A stretch of 18,761 nucleotides of DNA. It comes from Prevotella sp. UBA7551. Lineage in GTDB: Bacteria; Bacteroidota; Bacteroidia; Bacteroidales; Bacteroidaceae. The stretch's first letter is position 1. Each line of letters starts with the position of its first letter. The stretch covers positions 1 through 18,761 of the forward strand of contig DLLX01000050.1 in NCBI GenBank assembly GCA_002479145.1, written 5' to 3'. The position numbers were made by a program, and so were the translations under genes. Shown here piece after piece: positions 1 to 6,783 of the stretch. Under the pieces are notes generated by a model. That model saw only the letters and a program-made list of their open reading frames with translations. It did no database searches and was not told the origin of the DNA.

Positions 1-805
1 CGAAGACGATCTCCTCACCGGTGTCCTTCGACGGCTTAATCAGGTAAGGAACTCCGTTATGGATGGGGTATGTGCCCTTCACGGGAGAAAAGACGATCTG
101 CACCTTGCCGTCAGCCTGCCGCTGAGCCGACTCGAATTGGCAGATTTCGACGTCGTTTCCAAACGTCCACCGCATCTGCTCCCAGCTGCGATAAAACGGC
201 AAACAGAGGGTGTACCATCCGCCATCGGCCTTGAACTGCCGCTTCCACGAGACCACCAACTGCTTTTGACCGTCCAACTCCGCTATCTTCCCGCTATTCA
301 CCGCGTCCACACTGGAGCCATCGAGGACAAGGTCGGGGTCCACTACGTCTACAGTAACGATAATCTTGCCCAACCAAAGTGAGTTGTCGATGTTCTCAAA
401 AGTGATGGTCTTAGTTCCATTAGAATATTTCCAAGTGGCCTTAGACTTGTCGGAATTCGGTGTGATTGTCCCTATCTTAGATTTATATATCTTTATGCTG
501 GAACAATCTTCCTTTTCATTACCATTTACCCCCTCTTTTGAAAAAACTATCTTTTTGATTTTGTAGAGGGACGTGAACGTCAAGGTTGTGCCAGAATACC
601 AATGGTATTCGGTTGTAAAATTGGCAAAATTGTCCCACGTGCTTTCAATTTTCACCTGCCCTTTGGCCACACTCCAAGAAGCCGCACCGTCCTGAACAAA
701 ATGATCTTTCGTTGCGATAAACTCCACTTGCACCTCCTTCGCCTGCAACAGGAGACAAGAGAAGAGCGATAATAGAATTGCTGAGGTAACTTTTTTTAGT
801 CGCAT
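1..805 (-). CDS. Secreted TLCLPF-motif protein, 3' end outside window
   Basis: I translated this frame by hand from the ATG at 805-803; it stays open for 268 codons and leaves the window at base 1, so the C-terminus is missing. Residues 1-21 form a signal peptide (basic MRLKK, hydrophobic core, cleavage probably after QA before KEV). The body is rich in Thr, Ser and Trp, as in beta-sandwich surface proteins. Residues 195-204 read GGWYTLCLPF and residues 251-258 GVPYLIKP. This motif pair (a 'TLCLPF' strand, then 'GxPYLIK') recurs in exported proteins of Prevotella and Bacteroides; that is from memory of the family. The protein probably ends up at the cell surface or outside the cell, and its function is unknown. 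A C-terminal sorting domain, if present, would lie beyond the window. The region encoding residues 85-120 is more AT-rich than the other genes here. A promoter sits immediately upstream. Confidence 0.85.
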   Translation of the reverse strand, partial: MRLKKVTSAILLSLFSCLLLQAKEVQVEFIATKDHFVQDGAASWSVAKGQVKIESTWDNFANFTTEYHWYSGTTLTFTSLYKIKKIVFSKEGVNGNEKEDCSSIKIYKSKIGTITPNSDKSKATWKYSNGTKTITFENIDNSLWLGKIIVTVDVVDPDLVLDGSSVDAVNSGKIAELDGQKQLVVSWKRQFKADGGWYTLCLPFYRSWEQMRWTFGNDVEICQFESAQRQADGKVQIVFSPVKGTYPIHNGVPYLIKPSKDTGEEIVF

Positions 806-829
806 ATTCAAAACATAAATCAATTTTTG

Positions 830-859
830 CAAAGGTAAGAAAATGGAATTTAACACAAA
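830..859 (-). promoter_or_regulatory. Bacteroidetes-type promoter of the TLCLPF protein gene
   Basis: On the minus strand TACCTTTG (837-830) matches the -7 consensus TAnnTTTG, and a TTTG -33 element lies at 859-856 with an 18-base spacer. Transcription would start near 825, giving a leader of only about 20 bases before the ATG at 805. Both elements are seen directly; the start site is inferred. Confidence 0.6.
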
Positions 860-1500
860 AGAAAATGACTTCGTTTTATTGTCCAACACCCATTTTTTGT
901 GTTTCTTGTTCACAAACCGTGGAAAATCGCCCCCTAACAGTAGGACATACCTCTGCCCGACAAGACGCTTTGTGCCTCTTTTCACCTATCTGCGATGACT
1001 GAAGCAGACACGAAAAAACGGGATTTCTTCATCTTTCTACGAAACCTAATGACTTACTTGGGATAAAATCCTGTTAGAAAAGGCTTTTCATCGTGACTGC
1101 ATCACTTTGTCTGATGGCTTATACCAGCGGATGGGGCTATACGCCAAAAAGAATCGGAAGTGCTTATCGACTCTAACCGAATGACAAGAGAATTGTTATA
1201 ATTTTTCTCATCGGAGAAAAGAGAGCACTCAAGCACGCAAAAATCACATCCGCTGCATATTGTCAGGGAATCGCAACGAATATGGATTCAAAACTAACTG
1301 ATTATCAACACGTTGCAATATAGCCCATATTGCGTTGTAATATAGGCTATATCGCCCTGCTTTATGGGCTAAAAAGCAAGCCGATATGGCCCCTATTGCA
1401 AGGCCAAAGCAACGGCTGGGCCACACTGACACTCCAAAACCAAGGCGGAATAGAAGGAAACGTAAACAAATTTCCGTTCCTTATATTCCACACCAAAAGC
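838..1500. other. Gene-poor stretch between two minus-strand genes
   Basis: No reading frame here looks like a real gene. A 62-codon minus frame at 1244-1432 runs through the 22-base repeat block and is composed of its translation, so it is not counted. I see no tRNA, no recognisable transposase remnant and no strong hairpin apart from the AT-rich TTTTCTC/GAGAAAA arms at 1203-1220. The 22-base repeats at 1313-1400 are the only clear structure besides the promoter at the left end. Confidence 0.5.
1313..1400. repeat. Four imperfect 22-base tandem repeats with palindromic units
   Basis: Cut into 22-base units (1313-1334, 1335-1356, 1357-1378, 1379-1400), the sequence aligns without gaps. Columns 7, 8, 9, 11, 13, 17, 20 and 21 (T, A, T, G, C, A, G, C) are identical in all four units, and many others agree in three. 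The first unit contains GCAATAT-AGCCC-ATATTGC, a 7-bp inverted repeat, so each unit could form a small hairpin or bind a dimeric protein. A fifth stretch after 1400 no longer fits. The repeats lie between two minus-strand genes and far from any start codon. They are not CRISPR, because there are no unique spacers. Confidence 0.55.
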
Positions 1501-1533
1501 GGGCAGAGCACCCCAACAGGAGCGGCTCTGCCC
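1501..1533 (-). terminator. Rho-independent-like terminator of the T9SS cargo gene
   Basis: GGGCAGAGC (1501-1509) and GCTCTGCCC (1525-1533) form a perfect 9-bp GC-rich stem with a 15-base loop. Read on the minus strand, the stem is followed by GCTTTTGG, a short T run. It begins 33 bases after the stop codon of the gene ending at 1567. Confidence 0.65.
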
Positions 1534-1566
1534 GTATTCATAGTCACGTGGAATGGCTTGGGAGCG

Positions 1567-3573
1567 TTACTCCACGATCACCTTGCCACATGTCGACTTG
1601 CCATCCTGCTTGACAGTGACGACATACAGCCCACGAGGAATCGAGGTCAAGTCGATGCTGCCTTGCGTGGAGACCAGCACAGTCTGTCCAAGGCTGTTGC
1701 GCAGGGTCACGCCATCGGCCTGTCCTGCCACGTTGAGCGTGCGTCCATTGAGGACAAATGGTGTCGACTGGTCTTCCCTGGCGGCAGTAATCCCGTTAGA
1801 TCCAAGGTCGGAATAGTAATAAGTGCCGACCTGACAGTCGAACTCTTTGCCCGCAGCCACATAGCGGCGTGCCTCGGTCATCTTGTGATAGGGCTTCGTT
1901 CCCGTCCACATCACGATTTGGTCGACGGGCACGGAGTAGTCGTAGCTGTTGCCTTCTCCCCATCCCGGAGTCCACTCTCCATTCACCCAGCGGTAGTTGA
2001 GCTTGTTGATGCGCACGGTGTCGTTCTCGTATTCATAGGTGAACCGTGAGGTGTACTCCCAGTCATCCGCTCCAGTGCCTTTGCCCATCTGGTAGTAGGA
2101 GTCGACAACGTTGCCGTGGTCATCGAAGATATACTCCTCTCGGATGTCGGCAATCTTCTTGTGTTCAGCGTCCTGGGTGTAGTTATAATAGATTGAACTT
2201 TTCAGCTTGAAGTCGCTGGTGTAGTCATAGGTCTCCTCAAACTGTGGTGTCCATTCGTTGGTATCCAACGGCTTGAGCGTCTCGTAGAGATACATGGTGA
2301 GGTAGCGATTGTACAACATCTTCTCTATTCGCTGCGACTCGGGCAGCGAGATGGCGTCGCGCAGCACACGGACGGTGGTGTCACGCACGATGGAGTCGGC
2401 TCCGTTGATGTAGTAAGTCTTCCCTTCGCTCCTGTAGTCGCCGTTGTCCAGTTTTTCTATGTCGTAATAGGTGGCCACATCTTTAATATAGTTATGGTCT
2501 GGTTTCGGCATCCCATAGGCCACGTCGCTTTTCATGATTCCTGTCTGGGGGTCATATTCGATATAGGCAATGGCATTCTGAAGTTCGCCCCAACCAAAGT
2601 CGTAGCAACCCACCCAGTCCTGCTTCTCAGGATTATAGTACAGGACTTCCTGTACGGTGCAGAGCCTGTTCTCATTCCATTGCTGCTTGATTTTGTAGTA
2701 ACTCATCCACTGCTGCGTGTCAGCCATCCACTTAGAGTTGACAAGTTCCGTGATATATCCGTAGGGAGTGTACTTCACGTCCTGCATGTCCACGGATGGT
2801 TGCCAGCTTGTTCCGTCCCAGCTGTAGCCTTCCATGTGGGTTTGGAAGTTGTTTTCATCGTAACTTGCCTTGCTCCATGACTGGTTCACCCAGCCCTGCG
2901 CTGTGGCATCGTAGGCGTAGGTGTGCTCCTCTATCATATTGCCACGCTCGTCATAGGCGTATTCTCCCTTTGAGGTAAGCACCCATTGTCCGTCACTGTA
3001 CTGAGAGATGACTTGCTCCACGCCGAGTTTCTGGTCGTTATAAACGTACTCATGCTTTTCTCCATAGTTATAAAGTGGGCTGATGACCGATTGTGTGAGG
3101 CAGTAGCCATCCTCGTCCCAAGTGTATTCATACTGTTCCTGAGTCACCCATTCCCCGTTGACGTAAACCTGTGCGATGGCCTTCTTGGGTAGTTTAGTGT
3201 CATCGTAATAGTAGAAATAGGTGCGCGAGTAGCCTTCTCCCGTCGAGCGGATGTTGGTCACGATGCTGTCAAGCTGCTGCTTGTATTGCCCATCGGCCTT
3301 GAATCCCACACGGGAGGGACGGATGGCCTGTGCAAATGAGGTCTGCCTGGCAGCGCATAAAGCCCTCTCCATACGCTCGCGAGGCTGGGCAAAAGAGTGG
3401 GTAAGGGATGTCTCGGCCAGCCTGACGGGAGTTTTCTCGATGAAGCTGATTCGGCCTTGCATTCCCAATGTACCAGGGAAGGCCTGCGGTAATGAACTTT
3501 GTGCTGCCACAGTCTGCGTACTAAAAGCGCAAATGGCAAGACAGACGGATGTCAAGAGTTTGGTTCTTTTCAT
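1567..3573 (-). CDS. T9SS-sorted protein of degenerate Trp/Tyr (RHS-like) repeats
   Basis: The 668-residue product starts at the ATG 3573-3571. I chose it over Mets 23 and 10 codons upstream because it begins a clean signal peptide (MKRTKLL...TVAA, cleavage near residue 24 before Gln), has AAGGA 8 bases ahead, and lies correctly below the promoter at 3622-3653. From about 135 to 550 the chain consists of imperfect repeats roughly 30-40 residues apart, each with a Trp at a turn (GEWVTQ, GQWVLT, QGWVNQ, QDWVGC, NEWTPQ, DDWEYT, GEWTPG) and then Y-x-Y-D-E-x-G-N, resembling RHS/YD-type units. Residues 605-668 look like a T9SS type A C-terminal sorting domain (LRNSLGQTV, then SIPRGLYVVTV). It is probably exported through the T9SS to the cell surface. 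No catalytic motif is seen and the function is unknown. It stands as a single-gene unit with its own promoter and terminator. Confidence 0.85.
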   Translation of the reverse strand: MKRTKLLTSVCLAICAFSTQTVAAQSSLPQAFPGTLGMQGRISFIEKTPVRLAETSLTHSFAQPRERMERALCAARQTSFAQAIRPSRVGFKADGQYKQQLDSIVTNIRSTGEGYSRTYFYYYDDTKLPKKAIAQVYVNGEWVTQEQYEYTWDEDGYCLTQSVISPLYNYGEKHEYVYNDQKLGVEQVISQYSDGQWVLTSKGEYAYDERGNMIEEHTYAYDATAQGWVNQSWSKASYDENNFQTHMEGYSWDGTSWQPSVDMQDVKYTPYGYITELVNSKWMADTQQWMSYYKIKQQWNENRLCTVQEVLYYNPEKQDWVGCYDFGWGELQNAIAYIEYDPQTGIMKSDVAYGMPKPDHNYIKDVATYYDIEKLDNGDYRSEGKTYYINGADSIVRDTTVRVLRDAISLPESQRIEKMLYNRYLTMYLYETLKPLDTNEWTPQFEETYDYTSDFKLKSSIYYNYTQDAEHKKIADIREEYIFDDHGNVVDSYYQMGKGTGADDWEYTSRFTYEYENDTVRINKLNYRWVNGEWTPGWGEGNSYDYSVPVDQIVMWTGTKPYHKMTEARRYVAAGKEFDCQVGTYYYSDLGSNGITAAREDQSTPFVLNGRTLNVAGQADGVTLRNSLGQTVLVSTQGSIDLTSIPRGLYVVTVKQDGKSTCGKVIVE

Positions 3574-3621
3574 GATGCAATCCTTGTTTTGGTTGTGAAA
3601 CATGGTTGAAATTCTCAGTTG

Positions 3622-3653
3622 CAAAAGTACGTATTGCGACAAAATGGGACAAA
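3622..3653 (-). promoter_or_regulatory. Promoter of the T9SS cargo gene
   Basis: The minus strand carries TACTTTTG (3629-3622), a perfect TAnnTTTG -7 box, and TTTG at 3653-3650 with a 20-base spacer, which is the Bacteroidetes optimum. Transcription would begin near 3616, leaving a leader of about 40 bases. The upstream Met at 3642 lies inside the promoter, which argues against the longer reading frame. Confidence 0.7.
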
Positions 3654-3771
3654 TCCATGTTTTTTGGATTCAAAAAAACGAACGAAAACCCATTTCAGTT
3701 CTGTTGATTCTACAAGCTAATACCTTACCCTTCTTGCGAAATTCTGGACACCAGGCATAGGCTTTTCCCTT

Positions 3772-3791
3772 TTTGTTTTCATGAAAACAAA
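3772..3791. repeat. Perfect 20-base palindrome between regulator and cargo gene
   Basis: TTTGTTTTCATGAAAACAAA is exactly self-complementary, with 10-base arms and no spacer. It lies about 60 bases after the stop of the AraC-type regulator and about 120 bases upstream of the -33 box of the T9SS cargo gene. No T run follows on either strand in the way a terminator needs, and with no loop bases a cruciform is unlikely. A binding site for a dimeric DNA-binding protein is a fair guess, but nothing shows it. Confidence 0.4.
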
Positions 3792-3851
3792 CGATGGAAT
3801 CAAACGAAATAGATGCTTGTGTTGGCAGCAAGGGTACACTCCAGCAACTTT

Positions 3852-5501
3852 TCACTCTTGTTTTTTCTCCATCCGATGGTCCTCGGTGGCAAACTTCTGA
3901 TAGACCGAAGGGGTGAGTCCTGTATATTTACGAAACTGAGCTATGAAGGTGGACGAAGCCTTATAGCCCACACTCTGCCCGATGGCAGCGATGGTAAACT
4001 GCCCGCTACGCGCGTTTTCCTCCAGTCGTTCACATGCTTTCTTGACTCTGTATTCGTTGACAAGGTCTGTAAAGGACTTACCATAGTGGTCGTTGATGAC
4101 GATAGACACATAGCGGCCGTTCGACCCAACGAGCTTGGCGAGCGTGGTGACCGTAAAGTTTTGCTGGCAGAAATCATCGGATTCCTCCATTACCCGCCGT
4201 ATGCTGTCGAGCAATCTCTGCCTCTGTTCATCCTTCAGACAACTGGCGGCCTCTTGCTTCTTGGCCGTCCTCAGCTCTTCTTCCTCCGTGCGCCGCCGGT
4301 TGATGTCATAGAGCTTGCGGTAGCTTTCCTCCAGCCGCCGCTTCTGGCGGAGCACAAAGAAAAGAAGGATGGATATGAAAGCCACGGCAAGTACACTCAC
4401 CAGAAAGAGCAACTGGTAGAGACGGGCGGTTCTTCGGTGGGTTTCTTCCTCCTGATGGAGACGTGTAATTTCCTTGTTGGCCTTGTCAACCTCGTACATG
4501 AATTGCTGGTTCTTCACCACATTGAACCGTTTTGCATTGTAGATGGAGTCCACAAGATTAAGGTACTGCGCATCATACCGCTGCCCCAAGGCAGTGTTTC
4601 CCTCGCGCTTATAGAGGCTTCCCAATGTGCGGATGGCATCGGGAAAGTAGTGCATCAGGTGGTTGGCCTCCGCGGTGTCCATGCAGAGCCGGGCGTATCT
4701 CACAGCATTGACCCTATCACCCAAGGCAATATAGTTGCCATACAGTTCCTCGTAAGCAGAGCAAAGATATGTCACGGGGAGCTTAGCACGCACGGAGAAG
4801 CTGGCAAGGCCATCGAGGACACGTATGGCCTGAGCATGTCGTGCTTCCTTGGAAGCCAGCAGTGCCTTGGAGAAACCGAGCATAAACTGATTGATATCGG
4901 TGTGCGGACGTGGTGTGGTAAGCATCAGTTGGCGGTATTTCCGAGCTGCCGACAGGTCGCCGCGGTCGATACACACACCAAAGAGGTTGGCAAGTAGCTT
5001 GAAAGAGAGGCTCTTGTCACCCTTTGGACGGATACAGAACCCTTTCTTGAAGTACTCAAAGCCCTTGTCATAATCCTTGAACACACAATACACTTTTCCT
5101 ATATTATTGTAGAGCAAAGCCAAATGCGCTTTTGAGGATGACCCCTCACTGAGCCGCAGTCCAGCCTGATAGCTCTCCAGGGCATTGATGTAGTTGCCGC
5201 GCCCATAGTAGATATCACCCGCTTTCAGGTTGGCCAGCGCACAGTCGGCCATCTCCTCGTCGGTCATACGGTCGGTGGTGCGGGAGCAAACCAGCATGTA
5301 CATCACCAGCGCCTTGTCCTCCTGTCCGACTTTCAGCAAACTGTCGCCCTTGTGAAGAACCTGCTTCGACGATTGACCACGCACGCTGCGGATCAACGGT
5401 GAGTACTTGCTCTCGCTTGAAGCCGATGCCGTCAGCGCAGCGAGAAAGAACAGGAGAAGAACAAATAACTTAGAAGTGGGATTATTCATCTTGATGGTCA
5501 T
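3852..5501 (-). CDS. TPR / transmembrane / AraC-type HTH regulator
   Basis: This is a 549-residue hybrid regulator. From the ATG at 5501 it opens with a signal peptide or anchor (hydrophobic 11-26). A helical TPR-like array follows (about 45-345; e.g. AGDIYYGRGNYINALESYQAG and YNNIGKVYCVFKDYDKGFEYFKKG), then one membrane segment (361-384), a charged coiled-coil linker (385-425), and an AraC-family double HTH (about 432-537; TVTTLAKLVGSNGRYVS and FTIAAIGQSVGYKASSTF, ending FRKYTGLTPSVYQKF). In this architecture the TPR part faces the periplasm and the HTH the cytoplasm, so it would sense something outside the inner membrane and act on DNA directly; this follows from the family layout and is untested. 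The ATG at 5489 is an equal alternative start. A longer frame from 5639 begins upstream of the probable promoter and is rejected. The likely target is the neighbouring T9SS cargo gene, by position only. Confidence 0.85.
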   Translation of the reverse strand: MTIKMNNPTSKLFVLLLFFLAALTASASSESKYSPLIRSVRGQSSKQVLHKGDSLLKVGQEDKALVMYMLVCSRTTDRMTDEEMADCALANLKAGDIYYGRGNYINALESYQAGLRLSEGSSSKAHLALLYNNIGKVYCVFKDYDKGFEYFKKGFCIRPKGDKSLSFKLLANLFGVCIDRGDLSAARKYRQLMLTTPRPHTDINQFMLGFSKALLASKEARHAQAIRVLDGLASFSVRAKLPVTYLCSAYEELYGNYIALGDRVNAVRYARLCMDTAEANHLMHYFPDAIRTLGSLYKREGNTALGQRYDAQYLNLVDSIYNAKRFNVVKNQQFMYEVDKANKEITRLHQEEETHRRTARLYQLLFLVSVLAVAFISILLFFVLRQKRRLEESYRKLYDINRRRTEEEELRTAKKQEAASCLKDEQRQRLLDSIRRVMEESDDFCQQNFTVTTLAKLVGSNGRYVSIVINDHYGKSFTDLVNEYRVKKACERLEENARSGQFTIAAIGQSVGYKASSTFIAQFRKYTGLTPSVYQKFATEDHRMEKKQE

Positions 5502-5594
5502 ATTGTAATCGAGCCGCGAGAAATGCTTCGCCATGCGCTCTATAATCGTTGTTGGTGACAACCTCAAAAGGAAAAGAGGAAGCTTTGTCACTTG

Positions 5595-5602
5595 CAAAGT
5601 TA
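5595..5602 (-). promoter_or_regulatory. Probable -7 promoter box of the TPR-AraC regulator gene
   Basis: TAACTTTG on the minus strand (5602-5595) fits TAnnTTTG. No TTTG -33 element stands 18-21 bases upstream, so the promoter would be weak or activator-dependent. The implied leader runs about 85-100 bases to the ATG at 5501 or 5489. Confidence 0.4.
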
Positions 5603-5931
5603 GCAAATTTGTACGAAACCGTCCATCTTTCCACCCCACTTTTCATCCTAACCCACAGGGCCGTCAGCATAAGCCAATGCGTGGTGAGAGCCAGATGCTT
5701 TGACAGTTGCGCTCATGCCAGCTCTTGTTTTAGCAAGGAGTAATGTATGAAAAAGACAGTTGAATGATTTACTTTAACTGTTAGCGACATTGAATCTCCC
5801 TTCTCATAAGAGACAAAACCTGCCAGATGTGGCGTGCAAAGAAAACTGTCTGGTTCGTGCCCTCAACGTAAAAAAAATAATACTGAAAGATAAAATACCT
5901 ATAATTAGGTAAGGACTCAGAATAATTTTTG
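5603..5931. other. Divergent intergenic region
   Basis: This region separates the minus-strand regulator from the plus-strand Fe-S operon. It holds no convincing gene; the frames present are short and give no signal peptide or motif. No tRNA or riboswitch fold was recognised. The one structured element is the TACCTA/TAGGTA palindrome at 5896-5911. Confidence 0.5.
5896..5911. promoter_or_regulatory. Operator-like palindrome at the -33 position of the Fe-S operon
   Basis: TACCTA-TAAT-TAGGTA is a 6-bp inverted repeat around a 4-base centre. It ends 20 bases before the TAnnTTTG box at 5932 and so covers the place where the -33 element would be; no TTTG is present there. This placement suits a repressor that blocks RNA polymerase, or an activator replacing the -33 contact. 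The regulator is unknown, and a chance palindrome in AT-rich DNA remains possible. Confidence 0.35.
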
Positions 5932-5939
5932 TACCTTTG
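5932..5939 (+). promoter_or_regulatory. -7 promoter box of the NifU-like / GGGtGRT operon
   Basis: TACCTTTG matches TAnnTTTG perfectly. Transcription would begin near 5946, giving a leader of about 120 bases. The leader start overlaps a small inverted repeat CCGAA (5943-5947) / TTCGG (5954-5958). The leader has no obvious Shine-Dalgarno site before the ATG at 6065. Confidence 0.55.
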
Positions 5940-6064
5940 TGTCCGAAAATGGATTCGGCTTGAGTTGTACATTCACAGGATAATAACCAATAAAACCTCA
6001 GCCCGCCCTTTAAGATAAAGATTCATACGTTACAACTATAAATACATACTTAATAGATTCTATT

Positions 6065-6766
6065 ATGGTTTATTCAACAGAAGTAAAGAACATGTGCGTT
6101 GTAGCCCAAGGCCCCAACCACGGTCCCGCTCCTATTCCTGAGGAAGGAAAGTGGGTCTATTCCAAGGAAATTGCTGACATTTCAGGTTACACCCACGGCG
6201 TGGGATGGTGTGCTCCGCAGCAGGGTGCCTGCAAGTTGTCGCTCAACGTGAAGAACGGCATCATCCAGGAAGCCTTGGTGGAGACCATCGGCTGCACGGG
6301 CATGACCCACTCTGCTGCCATGGCTTCTGAGATTCTTCCTGGAAAGACCATTCTTGAGGCCCTGAACACGGACCTTGTGTGCGACGCTATCAACACGGCC
6401 ATGCGCGAGTTGTTCCTCCAAATCGTCTACGGACGTACGCAGAGTGCATTCTCCGAGGGCGGTCTGGCCATCGGCGCCGGCCTTGAGGATCTGGGCAAAG
6501 GTCTCCGTTCGCAGACGGGTACGCTCTATGGCACTCTGGCCAAAGGCACACGCTACCTGGAGCTGACGGAGGGTTATATCACCAAGCAGTTCCTCGACAA
6601 GGACAATCAGGTGTGCGGCTATGAGTATGTACACCTCGGCAAGATGATGGAGGCCATCAAGAACGGCATGGACGCCAACGAGGCCGTGAAGAAATTTACG
6701 GGCAAATATGGCCGTACCACTGCCGAGGAGGGAATTGTTAAAGCTATTGATCCACGTAAAGAATAA
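6065..6766 (+). CDS. NifU/IscU N-terminal-domain-like Fe-S scaffold homologue
   Basis: This 233-residue cytoplasmic protein has no signal peptide. Its core follows the NifU-N/IscU pattern: a strand pair with CKLSLNVKNGIIQEALVETIGC (from 56), then GCTGMTHSAAMASEILPGKTILEAL (from 76), equivalent to IscU's GCGxAIASSS...GKxxxEA. IscU uses three cysteines. Here C77 fits the middle one and C49 or C56 could be the first, but where the third (the HCSxLA region) is expected the chain reads AFSEGGLA, apparently without Cys. C106 and C184 are elsewhere. The chain is longer than IscU (about 128 residues), with an added C-terminal part (about 150-233). It is probably an Fe-S binding or scaffold protein working with the downstream GGGtGRT protein, 17 bases away; annotators often call it 'iron-sulfur cluster assembly scaffold protein'. 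The exact role is not established. Confidence 0.8.
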   Translation: MVYSTEVKNMCVVAQGPNHGPAPIPEEGKWVYSKEIADISGYTHGVGWCAPQQGACKLSLNVKNGIIQEALVETIGCTGMTHSAAMASEILPGKTILEALNTDLVCDAINTAMRELFLQIVYGRTQSAFSEGGLAIGAGLEDLGKGLRSQTGTLYGTLAKGTRYLELTEGYITKQFLDKDNQVCGYEYVHLGKMMEAIKNGMDANEAVKKFTGKYGRTTAEEGIVKAIDPRKE

Positions 6767-6767
6767 T

Positions 6768-6773
6768 AAGGAG
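6768..6773 (+). promoter_or_regulatory. Strong Shine-Dalgarno site of the GGGtGRT gene
   Basis: AAGGAG stands 10 bases before the ATG at 6784, just after the stop of the first gene. Such a strong site is uncommon in Bacteroidetes and is absent before the other genes here, so it suggests high, independent translation of the second gene. Confidence 0.55.
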
Positions 6774-6783
6774 ATACACAACT

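Noticed and set aside
1203..1220. AT-rich hairpin TTTTCTC/GAGAAAA as a terminator
   Set aside because: The stem is short and weak and no gene ends next to it.
1313..1400. Possible CRISPR array
   Set aside because: Units are directly abutting and imperfect, with no unique spacers, and no cas genes are nearby.
1244..1432. 62-codon minus-strand frame
   Set aside because: It is largely a translation of the 22-base repeats, with no start signal or recognisable domain.
1330..2049. 239-codon plus-strand frame starting in the 22-base repeats
   Set aside because: Most of it is antisense to the T9SS sorting domain and repeat region of the real minus-strand gene.
3813..4997. 394-codon open frame on the plus strand
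   Set aside because: It lies wholly antisense to the TPR-AraC regulator, has no signal or motif and no promoter; the opposite strand gives clear TPR and HTH domains.
5502..5639. Longer N-terminus of the TPR-AraC regulator from the ATG at 5639
   Set aside because: The extension crosses the TAACTTTG promoter box and would bury the signal peptide behind 46 residues.
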